A stretch of 64,000 bases of DNA from Lasiosphaeria ovina (Eukaryota; Ascomycota; Sordariomycetes; Sordariales; Lasiosphaeriaceae), in the NCBI GenBank assembly GCA_033439765.1, contig JAULSN010000009.1, positions 1,922,001 through 1,986,000 on the forward strand, read 5' to 3'. The notes below the pieces were generated by a model. It was not told where the DNA came from, did not search any database, and worked only from the letters and a program-made list of their open reading frames with translations. Position 1 is the first letter of the stretch, and each line of letters begins with the position of its first letter. Positions 11,292 to 22,669 of this stretch are shown one piece after another. Position numbers and translations under genes: made by a program.

Positions 11292-14200
11292 GGGAGGGGA
11301 CGACGAATATGAGTCGGTTGTGTTGGGCGCGCCGACGGCGATCTTGAATGTCATGATTACCTACGTGTGTGTCCGTGTGAGTGTGCGCAAGTATAATAAG
11401 TATGTGCGCGGATCTAAATCCTTTTTTATTCCCACTCAATGCGCGCGGCTTTTGTTTGAGAAAGGGATCATCTGCGATATGTGGTTTGGGATATCGTTTT
11501 GGCTTGGCGAAACAATGAGCTCGTTCTTTTCCCACCCAGAGACTGCGGCCCAGGGAAACACGTCGTGCGTGATCTTCTAGTTGGGCGCTTTTGACAGCGG
11601 ATGCATGAGTGTCAACTGAACAAGGTAGCTACTACGTACGTATGTGGTGTCGGTGGCCGACGTGACAGCAGTCGCCTGGCTCTGACAGTCCCTCCTGGTT
11701 TCGTTCTGGCGATCTCGGCGTCGGCAGTGCGACGATGAGACTCGAGCTTTGTAAAACGCCAAGAGAAACTTGATGGCATAACGAGAAATGTGCCAGCGAA
11801 CCGCCCAAGACCACCCGGGGTGGTGATAGTGGTCCACATCACAGGCCTCGGACTTTCAGCGCTTTTTCTCGTAATTAAAGCAGAATACGGATACTGGTTC
11901 CGAAAGAAATATGGGACGATTCAACGGGAAGTCTTGATGACGGCCTGGATTTCTCTAACGGTACTAGTAGTTGTTGCCATGCTCCGTACTGATGGTTCGG
12001 GAACATTTTGGTGGAGAAATTAACGAGTTCAGGCCAGGAGCTTGTCTGCGTCTCATCTGAGGTAGGGTTTGCACATGGGCCAGTTTGAACGACCCTGCCG
12101 CTGTTCCGTTCTGCCATTGCGCGCTTCCGCAAGGCCAGGCCTACCAGACTCTCGCATTTGGAATCGGAATTCCTTACTGAGTAATTGATACTGAATGAAA
12201 ATCCTCCCAATCTAATGTGGGCGGCTGATGACGGAGAGCGTGTCTTGCAAATGGGTTTGGTGACCCAGAGCTCAACTGAAGATGGGCAACCTGAGCCGAA
12301 CGCCCCAGTTGGCCAGCGCCCTTGGCCGCCATTCGCCTGACGCGAACGGTGAGGTTAATTGGCCGGCCCCCAAGCGACCGAGAGGCCATGTTAAGATTCC
12401 CCTGGGTAGCGCCTAGTTAACCAAAAGCTAGGACGAAGACCACGGTGAGGTCGGTCGGTCTGTGGTCATTCAGAGACCCTGGTGGCCCAACAAGACTTTT
12501 GTCTGTATCCATGGATAGGTAAGGCAGCCAGGCGGCCTTACTTTTTACGCGTTGGACAGATGTGCATACCTAGCTGGGGGTCCAAAATGGCAAAGGAGCG
12601 GCCAGCAGGGAATAGCAACCCCCATGAAGCACTTTGAGGTCGTACTCAGTACATACCTTGGTTGGCATGTTTCGGCGAGGTTGCGATGGGATTGCAGCGT
12701 TGGGGCGTCCCCTTGAGCAAGGTTTTCAGCTACCTACCTTACTTAGTAAGGTATTTCATGGCGGAAACAGGAGACCCATGTTTAGTGTTGCAGCGCGACA
12801 AGCACTGTAAACCTCGCGTACTGGAGCTGGAACAACGAGTGCTGACAGGACAAACGGTCCCTGTTGTATGTATGAATCAAGGCTCAAAGAGGCCAAGACG
12901 ACGATAAGTGCGAGAGACGACGATACATATTGTAGTAGAGAAGGAGCAGGCTTATTTCCGTAGATCCACACTGAATTGGCCATGGGGCGTCTCGGTCTCC
13001 CGCATCGGAGTGGGCGCGGGGCTGATGAGGCCGAGGTCATCGCCAAGGAAGAAGCCGGGCATCAATTGGCGTCGGTCCCATGTTAGTGACGGTCGCCCAC
13101 AACCCCCTCGCTGGTTAACAGGGCCAGGCCAAGAGCGGGACTCTGGCGCGGCCGGCAGCTTCCCGCACGACGATCTCCTCTGCGTGAACGAAGATGAACA
13201 AAGATGCACATCGCGTACATCTTGCCAAGACAGCTCCCGTGGCACACACACGAGGGGGCTAGATTTTCGGAAATGGGGGTAGAGTAGAGGCGGCAGCGCA
13301 ACAAGAACATCTAGACCAACCTATAACCTTACTTCGTGGTATGTACTGACTCTGCTGGGTGCCGCAATCCGCACCTACCTGTTCCGTTCCTGACACCGGG
13401 CCGTTCACGCATTGGCAGCGATACCCTCGAGGTTCTTTCCCCTGCGTGTTGGCAATAACCTGCCAACCTGGAAGGCACGGAGCAGGTAACTGCCAAATCT
13501 TACCTACCCTGACTTCGCACCTTCCCGTCCATGGACTCTCCTACCAACAAGAATCGCTACGGATGCCCAGCTGGGCAACTGCCTGACGGGCAGCTAAGGC
13601 AGGCAGGGAGGTTGTTGGGTGCAAGCTAGTAGCTTGCGGTTGAATCAGAGCAAAGCGTGGAATCATAATTTTCCCTTTCGGCTTCCGAGAGACAGAGACG
13701 TGGGAGACAAAGTTCAAGACGAAGAAGTGGAACGACTTTTTGGAGCGCGGGGCACGGAGTTAAAATGTCCCCTCGCTTGCGCTTCATCCCGAGACACAAG
13801 CTGCTGGATCGCCCAGCTGAGGCGGCTGCCATTGGCTGGAATTGGGACGAACAGGGGTCCGTCATCAGATCTGGCACAGAAGCCGCATCAACGTCAAGTC
13901 GACTTTTCCCAGCGACAGGGCAGAGCGCGCACGCACTTGAGATGGAGCTGACGCTGTCAGTGCCTCCCTCTGCCTCCGCCGTCGCCGCCGCAGCCGTTGA
14001 ACTGCTGCTGCCCGCGGGGTGCATGCTCGAAATCTAGGTCGGATTGTACTGAGGTAAGTACCTTACCTACCTGAGGCAATGAGCCCGCGTAGCCTGAGTA
14101 AGTGCCCTGGCGCTCGTTTTTCAACTCCAACACAGCGAAAGCACGGAGATTGCCTGTGGCACGTCGAGGAGGAGAGACACCAACCGCTGCCTATGGTGCG

Positions 14201-15134
14201 GCGGGTGCCGGCCACATTGCAGGCATGGGATGCCAGAATAAGGTATCTATCTCATTCTCGATGCTGTCTTCCCCTTTGTTGGTGGCCATTGATCTTGGCC
14301 TGCCTGTTGGTGCAAGAGGTAACCACCCACTTACGGGTGCGCGGGTACCTGACTGACTAGACCTGAAGTCGGTGGATGGAAGAAGAAGAATAATTCCCCG
14401 CGCCTTGGCCCTGGCACAGTGGCCCTGGCCTTGCTTGAGCCGCCGCCGCACGGCATCATGGCCGGTCCATGGGGGCGGGTGCTTGGTGCTTGGTTGCTTC
14501 GTGGTTCAACACCCTCCCTCCCCAAGTACCCCATGCCCCGTGCACCCTTGTCCTCCCCCCCCCCCATGCCGTCCCAAGGTTTGACGCTATTTTGCCTCGC
14601 TGTCAGATCCCTCCCCAGTTCCCTGCACGGCGTTTTGGAATCGTGGAGACTCAAGCCTCCTCGACTCCTGCTCCGGACTCCTGCCGCTCTCCAGCTCGAT
14701 GCAGCCTTCCTGGTCGTCGCAGGCTTGGCATGAGCCGCGCCCAGCCCTCGAAACCTCTTGGCCCGCCGGGATATAAGAAACAAGGTCTTGGCTCTCCCTC
14801 CACTGCTCTCCTGTTCTAGCTTCTCTCTTATATACAAACCAGTGTGCCTTTCCCGTCTTTTGTCTCTCTTATGCTTTGTTCTTTCGTCTTGCGGTGGTAG
14901 TGTCTTCGCTTCGCCTTTCGCTTCGTTCGTTCCTTTCGACCTCTTCGTCGCCGACACCAGCTGTCCGACACCGCTCCTTTTCGACGCTCTTCTCTTCTAC
15001 GGTCTGGAACCAACTATTCGCTTCTCTTCGCCGCGCCTCCCTTACCCGAGGACCCTAGTTTTCTCCTCTCGACTGCCCGTCGGTATCTCCTGTTGATCTA
15101 AACTCGTCCGAGCTTCGCCCAACCCGCCTTCAAC
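11292..15134. other. long intergenic region and promoter of the surface-protein gene
   Basis: No gene supported over 3.8 kb. It carries TACCTACCTTACTTAGTAAGG (12731, shown to the extent visible) and CCTTACCTACCTG (14061) motifs typical of intergenic DNA in this window. C-rich and pyrimidine-rich tracts occur from about 14500 onward. Open frames on both strands are compositional by-products. Confidence 0.55.
14771..14778 (+). promoter_or_regulatory. TATA box and pyrimidine-rich leader of the surface-protein gene
   Basis: ATATAAGA lies about 360 bases before the ATG at 15135. It is followed by a CT-rich stretch (about 14800-15110) of the kind found at start sites and leaders of strongly expressed fungal genes. 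The leader would be long, roughly 300 bases. Confidence 0.5.
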
Positions 15135-16692
15135 ATGTTGATGAAGACTACCTTGGCCGCCCTTTTGGGTTTGGCCGTGGCTGCCGAGGCGGCTTCCGTT
15201 AGCCAGATCCGGTCGCCCATTGCTTTCGAGAGACGACAGAACAACAATAATGGCAAGAACAACAACAATGCCAAGAACAACAATAACAACCAGAACAATA
15301 ACAACGCCAATGCGGTCACCACCTTGGACCCGGCTGTCATTCAGACTGGTTCGCAGTCCACGGGTCAGAATGGTGCCGTTGCCGCCGATGGCCAGGCCAA
15401 CTCGGCTACGTATGTTTCTGGCATTCTTTTACCGTCGATGAGGAACAACCAACTCGGGGCAAATCCACTGACACTAATCACAGCGACAATGCCAACTTCA
15501 TCAACTTCTGCAAGGGCCAGACTTTGACCAACGGACTGCAACAAAAGCAGGGCTCTTGCAATGGCATCGGTATGCACTATGTCTGTCTGCTAAACCACTT
15601 GGCGTCTCTGCTAACAATCTGGAAGTTATGGGCAAAATCCCGGCCAACACAAAGATGGTCTCGACCGTCATCACGAACCCCAAGAACAACGATGTCGTTC
15701 AGGAGAACCAGACTTTCAACATCAACCTCCAGATTGCCAACTTGGCTGCCGGCTCCTTCACCAACGCCACCAGCACATACTATTCAGCCCCTCAAGACTT
15801 GAACGGAGCAGGTCTGATCATCGGCCACACCCACGTGACAGTCCAGGACACGGGAGCCTCGTTGAACCCCACGACACCGCTCGATGCTCAGCAGTTTGTG
15901 TTCTTCAAGGGAATCAACGACGCCGGCGATGGCAAGGGTGGGCTTAGCGCCGTGGTCACTGGTGGACTCCCTGCCGGCAACTACCGTGTCTGCACCATGT
16001 CCAGCGCGTCCAACCACCAGCCTGTATTGATGCCCGTTGCCCAAAGAGGGTCTCAAGAGGACTGCCGCTTCTTCACTGTTAGCGCCAACGCTGGAAACGG
16101 CAATGCCAACAACAACGCCGGAAACGCCAACGCTGGAAACGGTAATGCTAACAATAACGCCGGTAACGCCAACAACACCGGTAACGCCAACAACAACGCC
16201 AATGCTGGAAAGGCAAACAACGCCAACGCGGGCAAGGCAAACAACGCCAACGCGGGCAAGGCAAACAACGCCAACGCGGGCAAGGCCAATAACGCGGGCA
16301 AGGCCAACAACAACGCTGGGAAGGCCAACAATGCTGCAGCTGCCACAACGGCTGCCGCAGCTGGGAAGGCTACCGCCACTGCGGCAGCTAACGCCGGCGC
16401 GGGAAAGGCTAACGCCGGCGCGGGCAAGGCCAACGCTGGCGCGGGCAAGGCCGCGGCTGGTGGCGCAATTGCCGGCATCGCGGCTCCGGCGGTGACGGAC
16501 ACTGGTAATGCCGATCGCAAGTTCGCTGTAAACGGTGACACGTTTGTCAACAAGGCGGCGGCCGTCCAGCGGGCCTGCGCCATCCAGAACAATGCCTGCG
16601 CCGACGCCGTCAACTCGGGCAAGGCACAAGGGTCAAGCGTCTCCGACTGCAACGCACAGGAGCAGGCGTGCCGGACAGCTGGTGGAGCGTAA
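15135..16692 (+). CDS. secreted Asn/Ala-rich cell-surface protein
   Basis: Predicted 475-residue secreted protein. Exons: 15135-15409, 15484-15569, 15626-16692; introns 74 and 56 bp. Order of parts: signal peptide (MLMKTTLAALLGLAVAAEAA); an Asn-rich linker (about 35-60); a conserved globular domain (about 92-272) with FINFCKGQTLTNG, GSCNGIVMGKIP, NPKNNDVV, IIGHTHVTVQD, VFFKGINDAGDGKGG, GGLPAGNYRVCT and ASNHQPVLMPVAQRGS; a repetitive Asn/Ala/Gly/Lys region (about 274-400); and a C-terminal Cys segment (NADRKFAVNGDTFVNKAA through ACRTAGG) with four or five Cys. Similar globular domains are widespread in fungal secretomes, from memory, but have no established function. No GPI signal is evident because the chain ends without a hydrophobic tail. 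A clear TATA box and long CT-rich leader suggest high expression. A wall-associated or matrix protein is the best guess. Confidence 0.85.
16212..16283 (+). repeat. 24-bp in-frame tandem repeat inside the surface-protein gene
   Basis: Three identical copies of a 24-base unit (16212-16235, 16236-16259, 16260-16283) encode Lys-Ala-Asn-Asn-Ala-Asn-Ala-Gly units. Looser variants continue both ways (about 16080-16470). Copy number is likely variable between strains. Confidence 0.85.
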
Positions 16693-18288
16693 AGACACTA
16701 CCCTGATTGTGTTTTGTGTTTTGTGTTTTTTTTTGGGCGCCCATGTACGCCCCCTCCTCGTTCGCCCCAAGAACCCGTTGGTTGGGTGTAGCCGAAGTTG
16801 GGCCCCTCTTGCCTGTTCACACGGGCAAGAGGGAGAGGGCAAACGGATGGCTCTGTTCGTGTCTTGTCCTGGAAGACAGACCACGAGATTACCCGCTGTC
16901 AATACCTCCGTTCATGATGCCATGATCATGAAGCCCATCTCTGCGCTCCAAGCTCCGGGCCCGAGCAATCTGGCAACGCTCACGAGGGGGCGTGGGCGTG
17001 TGTGGGCCCCATTTGTGTTTATAATTGGAGGAGGGTACGGTACATGATATTCTTTTCTATGTAACGACGGCGACAAAAACCCTGTTGGATTTTCTCTCGT
17101 CCTTTTTTCTTAATGTCGCGGTTACCACTACTCTGTGTGTTTACGGGTTTTGCAGCAGGCAGGCGTCTTTTTTTTATTATGTCTAGAGAGAAAAAGAAAA
17201 ATTATTTTCATTACGGATTCGGATTATGAAAAGAATCGAGGACAAGGCAAGAGCAACAACAACAAACAGACGAGACGAGCGAGGTCGACGATTTTTAGAG
17301 AGGGAATTGGAGAGACACTTGGGTTTCTGTTTATTTTTCTGCGTTTTCTTAGGTGCTCTCGGTTTACTCTCTTTCTTCGTTGGCACTCACTCTATTTTCT
17401 TTTTTTTTTTGCTTGAAACCTCATTTTCTTCTCTCTTTGCTCATGTCTGTAAATAACCCACGTACCTAACTGAGCTCAGTGCATACCAATCAATCTACCA
17501 CCGCTACTAACTAAACTCTCATACAAAAAGTGGCTGCCTTGGTGCTGCTTCCCCCCCTATTCCACTGTCATGCAGTGCTGAATACGGTTCCTTCCGTCCC
17601 CCCCTTACTATTACCCCACCCCCAAAATAAACTCAGGTCGGGGCGCGCGAGCGCGCGTCTCAGCCCCCGGCGATCGGTGGATCTCGCTGTTCATGCGACG
17701 ACGTAGCGACACGCACTCCGGGAGGCCCTCTCCCGCGTCGGAGAATGGCCCTGCTGAAACGGGGCACCGACGGCTGCCTCGCCGCGATTGGGCCGGCTTA
17801 ACCGACCGACGTATGTACAACAAAAAAAGGTCAGAAAACCACAGAAATATATATGTTAAAAAATAGATGGGAAGGAGTGAGAGGGAAAGAGGAGGAGGCA
17901 GGGTCCGTGGCATCTCAAGGGCCTCGGCTTTTTTTTTTTTTGCTGTCTTTCTTCTTTTCCATCGGAAACAGCGGGTTTGTTTTTGCAGGGCATGTCGTCG
18001 CTATAGAATTCAGCGTTAAACTCCAGGCTGCGGGCGTCACGTGTAAATTATTGGCGCCGAGCGACCTCCTTTGGAGTGTCGTCTTCGCCCCTTCATTTCC
18101 CAGCGATTGTGATTTTCTTATTCACAAGGGAGGTTGTGACCTTTGTGGAAACAGAGTCACGACAGCCGCAAAACGAGGCGCCTCCTTGGATCAGTAGTGC
18201 TTCCATTGGATCTCTACCTACCTAACGGAACTCGGGCCTGCCACTCCACACAATTAGTCCCCAGCCTCTCTGTTCAACTGTTGCGCTT
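16693..18288. other. convergent intergenic region, no gene recognised
   Basis: This lies between the surface-protein gene (+) and the fructosamine-kinase-like gene (-), so it holds both 3' flanks. It contains T-rich tracts around 17150-17450 and a T run at 17930, GC-rich sequence at 17640-17800, and a CTCTACCTACCTAAC motif at 18212. No coding frame was supported. Confidence 0.55.
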
Positions 18289-19640
18289 CTATCCCTCTAT
18301 GGCCCTCTGGCTGCTTCCATCTTGCTCTTGTTTTTGCTCTACATAACCATCAGGGTACTTCTCCACCAGACGCTGGATCTCGTCGATGACCCTACCAAGT
18401 TTGTGCAGATATTGTCAGCTGCTTATGCTCTGGCTCTCTCACACGTCTTTGTTTCATATAATAGGTAAGCGGCTTACATCTGAAGATACTCGCCGTTCTC
18501 CGAGAAGAAGGTGGCGGCGTGCAGATTGAACCGCACGGCGTAGAGCGCGTTGCGGTCGTCAAAGTCCGCCACGGGCTCGGCCTTGGGCACGATGGCGAAG
18601 TAGGCCCGGAAGTGCTCCGACGTGAACTTGTTGCGCGCCGGGCGCCAGTTTCCAAACTCGTCTGTAGAGGGTATTTGCCCGTCCTTGGTCAGCGAACATG
18701 CGCTTTACAAGTTATAACCCTGGGGGCGGGGTCCTCTTACACTCGTTATGCCCCCAGAAGCTCGCCGGGTCGTAGACGATGCAGTCCGTACCGCCCTGCT
18801 TGTCGATGACGACGCCGGCATTGCCGCACCACAGGTCGCCGTGCACGAGCGACGGCCGGATCTTCCGTCCTTTACTCTCGAGCGGCCGCAGCAGCCGGGG
18901 AATCACCTTGGCGAATAGCGCCGGCAGCAGCGCGTCGAGCCTGGCGTCGGGCCCGGCCCGCTTCTCGCGCTCGCGCAGCACGTGCCGCAGCCCGCTGGCA
19001 TAGAAGGCCTCCCAGCTGTCGCACCACGTGTTGTCCTGCGGCAGGTCGCCGTTGTACGTCGCGCAGTGGAAGCCGAACTTGCCGCCCGGCGACGTGTGGC
19101 TCGAGTGCAGCCTGGCCAGCTTCTCGCCGAACGAGCCCGGCTCCGGCAGGCCGTCGACGAAGGTGTAGAACTTGCAGATGTAGAAATGCGCGTCGGGTTC
19201 AGTCTTGAGACTGCCCCAGGCGATGGGCATGGGGCAGAAATCCGGCGTGATCGCGTAGATGGCCCATGTCGCTTCGAACTCGCCCTTCAGTGCCTCGCGC
19301 CCGTGGTGGCCGACGGAAACCTAGACGACGACTCAGCGCTTTCTCCCTACACTATACGGCACGGAGACGTGCTCGAACCTTCATGAAGTAGCTCTCCTCG
19401 CTGCCATCGGTGTGCCGAACATCGATGCGCGTGGCCTTGGCCCAAGCAGACTGCCCGACTTTGGTCACGCCAAGTATCTCGGAGACATCGGGCAGCACTG
19501 GAGAGGTGTTAGTAGTGCGTCTTTTGAACATCGGGGGGCCTTGGAGACAGCAACTGACCGGCGATAATGCTGGGGTCAATTTGAAGCAGCTGGTTTCCGC
19601 CCGGATTGCCAGGCAAGACAGCCGGCAAAGTCGTCTCCAT
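18289..19640 (-). CDS. fructosamine/ketosamine-3-kinase-like protein
   Basis: 355-residue kinase-fold protein of the fructosamine-3-kinase (FN3K) family. Members phosphorylate ketoamine adducts on glycated proteins and so trigger deglycation. Exons: 19640-19559, 19497-19379, 19320-18741, 18661-18478, 18391-18289; four introns of 61, 58, 79 and 86 bp, all frame-preserving. Seen: an N-lobe with ESYFMKVSVGHHGREALKGE (ATP-binding Lys region), hinge YICKFYTFVDGLP, LARLHSSHTSPGGKFGF, the catalytic loop LVHGDLWCGNAG (Asp229) and the metal-binding DPASFWGHNEYEFG (Asp251). The third intron falls inside HNEYEFG. The C-terminus carries a short Gln-rich tail. No signal peptide, so probably cytosolic. Fungal paralogues include proteins of unknown substrate, so the exact reaction is inferred from family. 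Confidence 0.92.
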
Positions 19641-20632
19641 GTCGTGAGTAGACTGACATAAATTTCACGTATCACTTCAAAGACCGTTCAACTGCATGGG
19701 GTTTCTTTTCTTTGATGACAATATCTGCATGCATATAGTACATGCTCGAAATGCTTGGAGCAGCTGATACGATTCTCTTGTTTTAAAGCTGTCCGCCGGT
19801 CCAGATAGGGCCGTGTCACCTCGGGCGTGTTGGGCCATTTCGTGGGTCGAGGAAAAGGGGCACAGATGTGTTGGTGGTGTTTTGTCCGTCGGGGTGTTGT
19901 TCTGTTCGCTGTTAGGTACGTATTGGATGGATTCTTCCGCGCAATTTGAAGCGGCCGCCGGGCCGTTGGGGACCACCTCAGGTATCCATCCGTATTAGTG
20001 TCGGCCCGGGTTTAGGTTTACAGAGTATCCGTACATACATACGCCCAGCTCTCTTCAAGTCAAGCAAACAGCACTTGCAGCCCCGCATCAATTTCACACT
20101 ATTGTCTCCTATTGTACAGTACGGATACATACTATGTAGAGTGCCGTGTTTCTACCACGGTTGCGGCCCGCAAACCGAGCCTTCCATTGTCTAACAACCC
20201 AAGTTGCTGAGTGAGGGTTGTGAACGGCGGCCTGTGCCGTCAAGGAAAACGGCCCCGCTGTAAGTACGTATTCGGGATGGGATGAGGGGCGGGAGCCCCT
20301 CTGGCGGTGACGTCAGGCGGCCGGGCGACCGCCTGACGGAGCGGCTGTTATACCAGTCTTTCTCTCGTGCTTCCTGCTAAATTATTTTCTGCTACGCTTC
20401 CTGCGAGCTCTCCCCTTCTTCTTATTCCTGTGCGCAGCCTTGCGCGTGCTATTGTTCAGGACTCTTGCTAGTTGGGCCCGACCTAGGTATCACTCTCGGC
20501 ACCACTGGCAGGAGCGAGGCGAGTTCAATACCACCGAGGGAAGGACGAGAGCGGAGTCGAGAAACTCAAAGTCAGAGGCTTGCAAAACTCAGTCGAAGGT
20601 CTTCAGCTTCATTCGATCTCATCGTGCCTCTC
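19641..20632. other. promoter region of the fructosamine-kinase-like gene
   Basis: Both flanking genes are on the minus strand, so this is the upstream region of the kinase and the 3' flank of the HNH gene. No open frame was supported. It contains a perfect CRE and a GC-rich inverted repeat. Confidence 0.55.
20308..20338. promoter_or_regulatory. CRE (TGACGTCA) overlapping a 10-bp inverted repeat
   Basis: TGACGTCA at 20308-20315 is a perfect binding site for ATF/CREB-type bZIP factors. It overlaps an exact inverted repeat, CGTCAGGCGG (20311-20320) against CCGCCTGACG (20329-20338), with an 8-base spacer. It lies about 670 bases upstream of the kinase ATG. Confidence 0.5.
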
Positions 20633-22048
20633 TCATTCATCAACAGATGCAACGGACATTGAAAGGTCAGGAGGCCTAGAGAGCCTCTCGGGGGGGAGGG
20701 GTTCAGGCCATTTCTCCGTTTCCACCAGCCCACCGCTATCTCTGCATGCAACCCCCTGGCCGAGGTCTCCCTCCCATGCCCGTCTCCTCTTCCGTCCGCG
20801 CCTCTCCTCGTCCTCGTCCTCGTCCTCGTCCAGGTCGCTATCAACAATCCTCGGCGACCATTCCTCTTCCTGACCTATTACCGACGATGGCGGCTCTTCC
20901 CCTCCGCGCTTACGCTTGGTGGGACTGGCACTCCGTGTCCGTCCACCCCCATATGCCTTGAAGAGCGCGTCGCCAGACAACTCCTCCCGGATCACCTCCT
21001 CCTTCATGCCGTCAACGACGAATCGCGCAATGAGGCGTCGCTTCCGGGCAGTAACGAAGGGCTTGACGCGGATAAGCACGGCCTGGGCGAAACGGGCGAA
21101 GAGAAATTCGCGCGCTGCCCCGCGCAGATGTGGCAGCTGGATATCGTGGTAAAACGTGGGAAATAGGGGCTGGTTGTCAACAAGGACATGGACGCTATAC
21201 ACGACAGTGGCGGTAGTGGTGGCAGTATCAACGACGGGTTTGGGGACCAAGGCGAACCAGAAGGCGTCAAAGGTCGGCGTATGCAAGTCGCGGCGTAGCC
21301 AGAGGAGGTTGCAGTCGTCGTCGATACTTGGACTAACGCTTGTACCGTAGCGCGACATACCGTTGTCGTCAAACCACGACGTCTGCGCAGTCGGGACGAT
21401 GTGGGCGCGATCCAACGCCCACGGGAACCGTGTGATGACGCACTGGGCGGCCTGCGCTGCCTCGGTTGGGGCAACGGCAGGCCAGGAGTCGGGGAGCTTG
21501 TCGTGTGGGAACTGCCAGTCTTGAAAGGATGGCACGATGGGATAGAATTCTAAGGCAAAAAGAAGGGGGTTGCGGTTAGTAATGGACACCAAACTTGTAA
21601 CAATAGTATTAAATGAGGTACATAGAAACATGTATGTATTGAATATGAGTAAGACTCGAGGACATGGCGTATATAACAATATTGTTATCCGTATACAAGA
21701 CTTGAAAACATACCGTCACCAGGGACAATGAAGAAGTATTTCCTCCCTATCAGAATACCCTCGAGAGGTATCAAGACTGCCTGTGTCCCCTTCTTATCTA
21801 ATGCCAAGTAGCCATCAAACGCGTTGTTTGCGACAATCTGGGCCGCAACGAGGACAGTCCGGTGATGGACACCATAGCTACGGGATAATGCCGTAGTTTC
21901 GACTGCCGATGCGCCTATCGACGGAGGGGCATCATATGTTGGGAACTCTAGGGGGCTGTCGCTTTGGGGCAGAGGGTCGACGCAGGGTAGCGAGAAGATG
22001 ACGTTGCTAGCATCGCCGTAGTTGGGATGGAGGACGAGCAGCGCGTTG

Positions 22049-22080
<32 letters not shown>

Positions 22081-22200
22081 GGGCCTGGCTTGTGGGGGGA
22101 GCGCCAGGATAGGGATGGGGCGAGGGATACCGCTGCGGTCAATGGGACTTGGTAAATCGGTATTCGTCGTGGTCGTCGTGGTCGTCGTGGTCGTCGTCAT
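20633..22200 (-). CDS. HNH-nuclease-like nuclear protein
   Basis: 467-residue protein. Exons 22200-21714 and 21549-20633; the 164-bp intron splits a Glu codon just before FYPIVPSFQDWQFPH. The central region matches a fungal HNH-type pattern: R-A-H-I-V-P with His212, then D-D-D-C-N-L-L with Asn243, then R-R-D-L-H with His252, in a surrounding of TSWFDDNGMSRYG and FWFALVPKP. These three residues can form the H-N-H metal site. After it comes a conserved FLFARFAQAVLIRVKPF segment. The N-terminus is a Thr repeat (residues 2-12) plus a run of about nine Gln, both from triplet microsatellites. The C-terminus is highly charged with two basic clusters (PTKRKRGG and RRGRKRRRAW) around an Asp/Glu run, so nuclear localisation is likely. 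The family is, from memory, expanded in Pezizomycotina with no known role. Catalytic activity is inferred only. Confidence 0.8.
22048..22080. repeat. CTG/CAG microsatellite coding poly-Gln
   Basis: About nine to ten CTG units on the plus strand encode the Gln run near residue 45 of the HNH-like protein. Length polymorphism is expected. Confidence 0.85.
22165..22200. repeat. 9-bp tandem repeat at the start codon of the HNH-like gene
   Basis: CGTCGTGGT-type units repeat about four times up to and including the start codon complement. They encode the N-terminal Thr run. Slippage here would change the N-terminus in whole codons. Confidence 0.7.
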
Positions 22201-22669
22201 CGTCGTCGTTAATATAGCTAGGTAGGTATATAAAGCAAGTTTCGTTGGAGACTTCTAGTCGTTCAAGTGTTCGCGCGGTAGCGGGCCTTGGCGCTAAGCT
22301 TCCGAGCACGGATACCCTATAGGTATGTACTGTACTGCGTGTGCGTATCCGTACATTGGCGCAGAACGGCCAAGCCACAAACTAAGCCACATCCTTATAC
22401 GGCTAACAAGTCAGGGCAATATACGCCCAACCGTACGGAATATTTCATCTTGGATTTACAAAATCCATGGTTTTATCAAGTCGAAGGATCAAATAAGCTG
22501 ACCAAAACGACTTTCCACCAACGGCAAGGCAGAGACCTCTCTCACAGATGAGAATTAATTGACAGAAGTTGTAACATCATGTGGTCTGCGAAAAGAATGG
22601 CACAATGATAATCGACCAGCTAAATATTACAGGGCTTTTGAATGCAAACGCTATGAGTCGTGGGGAGTC
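22201..22669. other. short intergenic region (HNH-like promoter)
   Basis: Contains CTAGGTAGGTATATAAAG at about 22218, which on the minus strand gives a TATA-like CTTTATATAC directly upstream of the HNH-like start. Otherwise featureless. Confidence 0.5.

Noticed and set aside
14331..14957. 208-codon minus-strand open frame
   Set aside because: Reverse complement of the CT-rich promoter and leader of the surface-protein gene; Lys/Arg/Glu-rich by composition.
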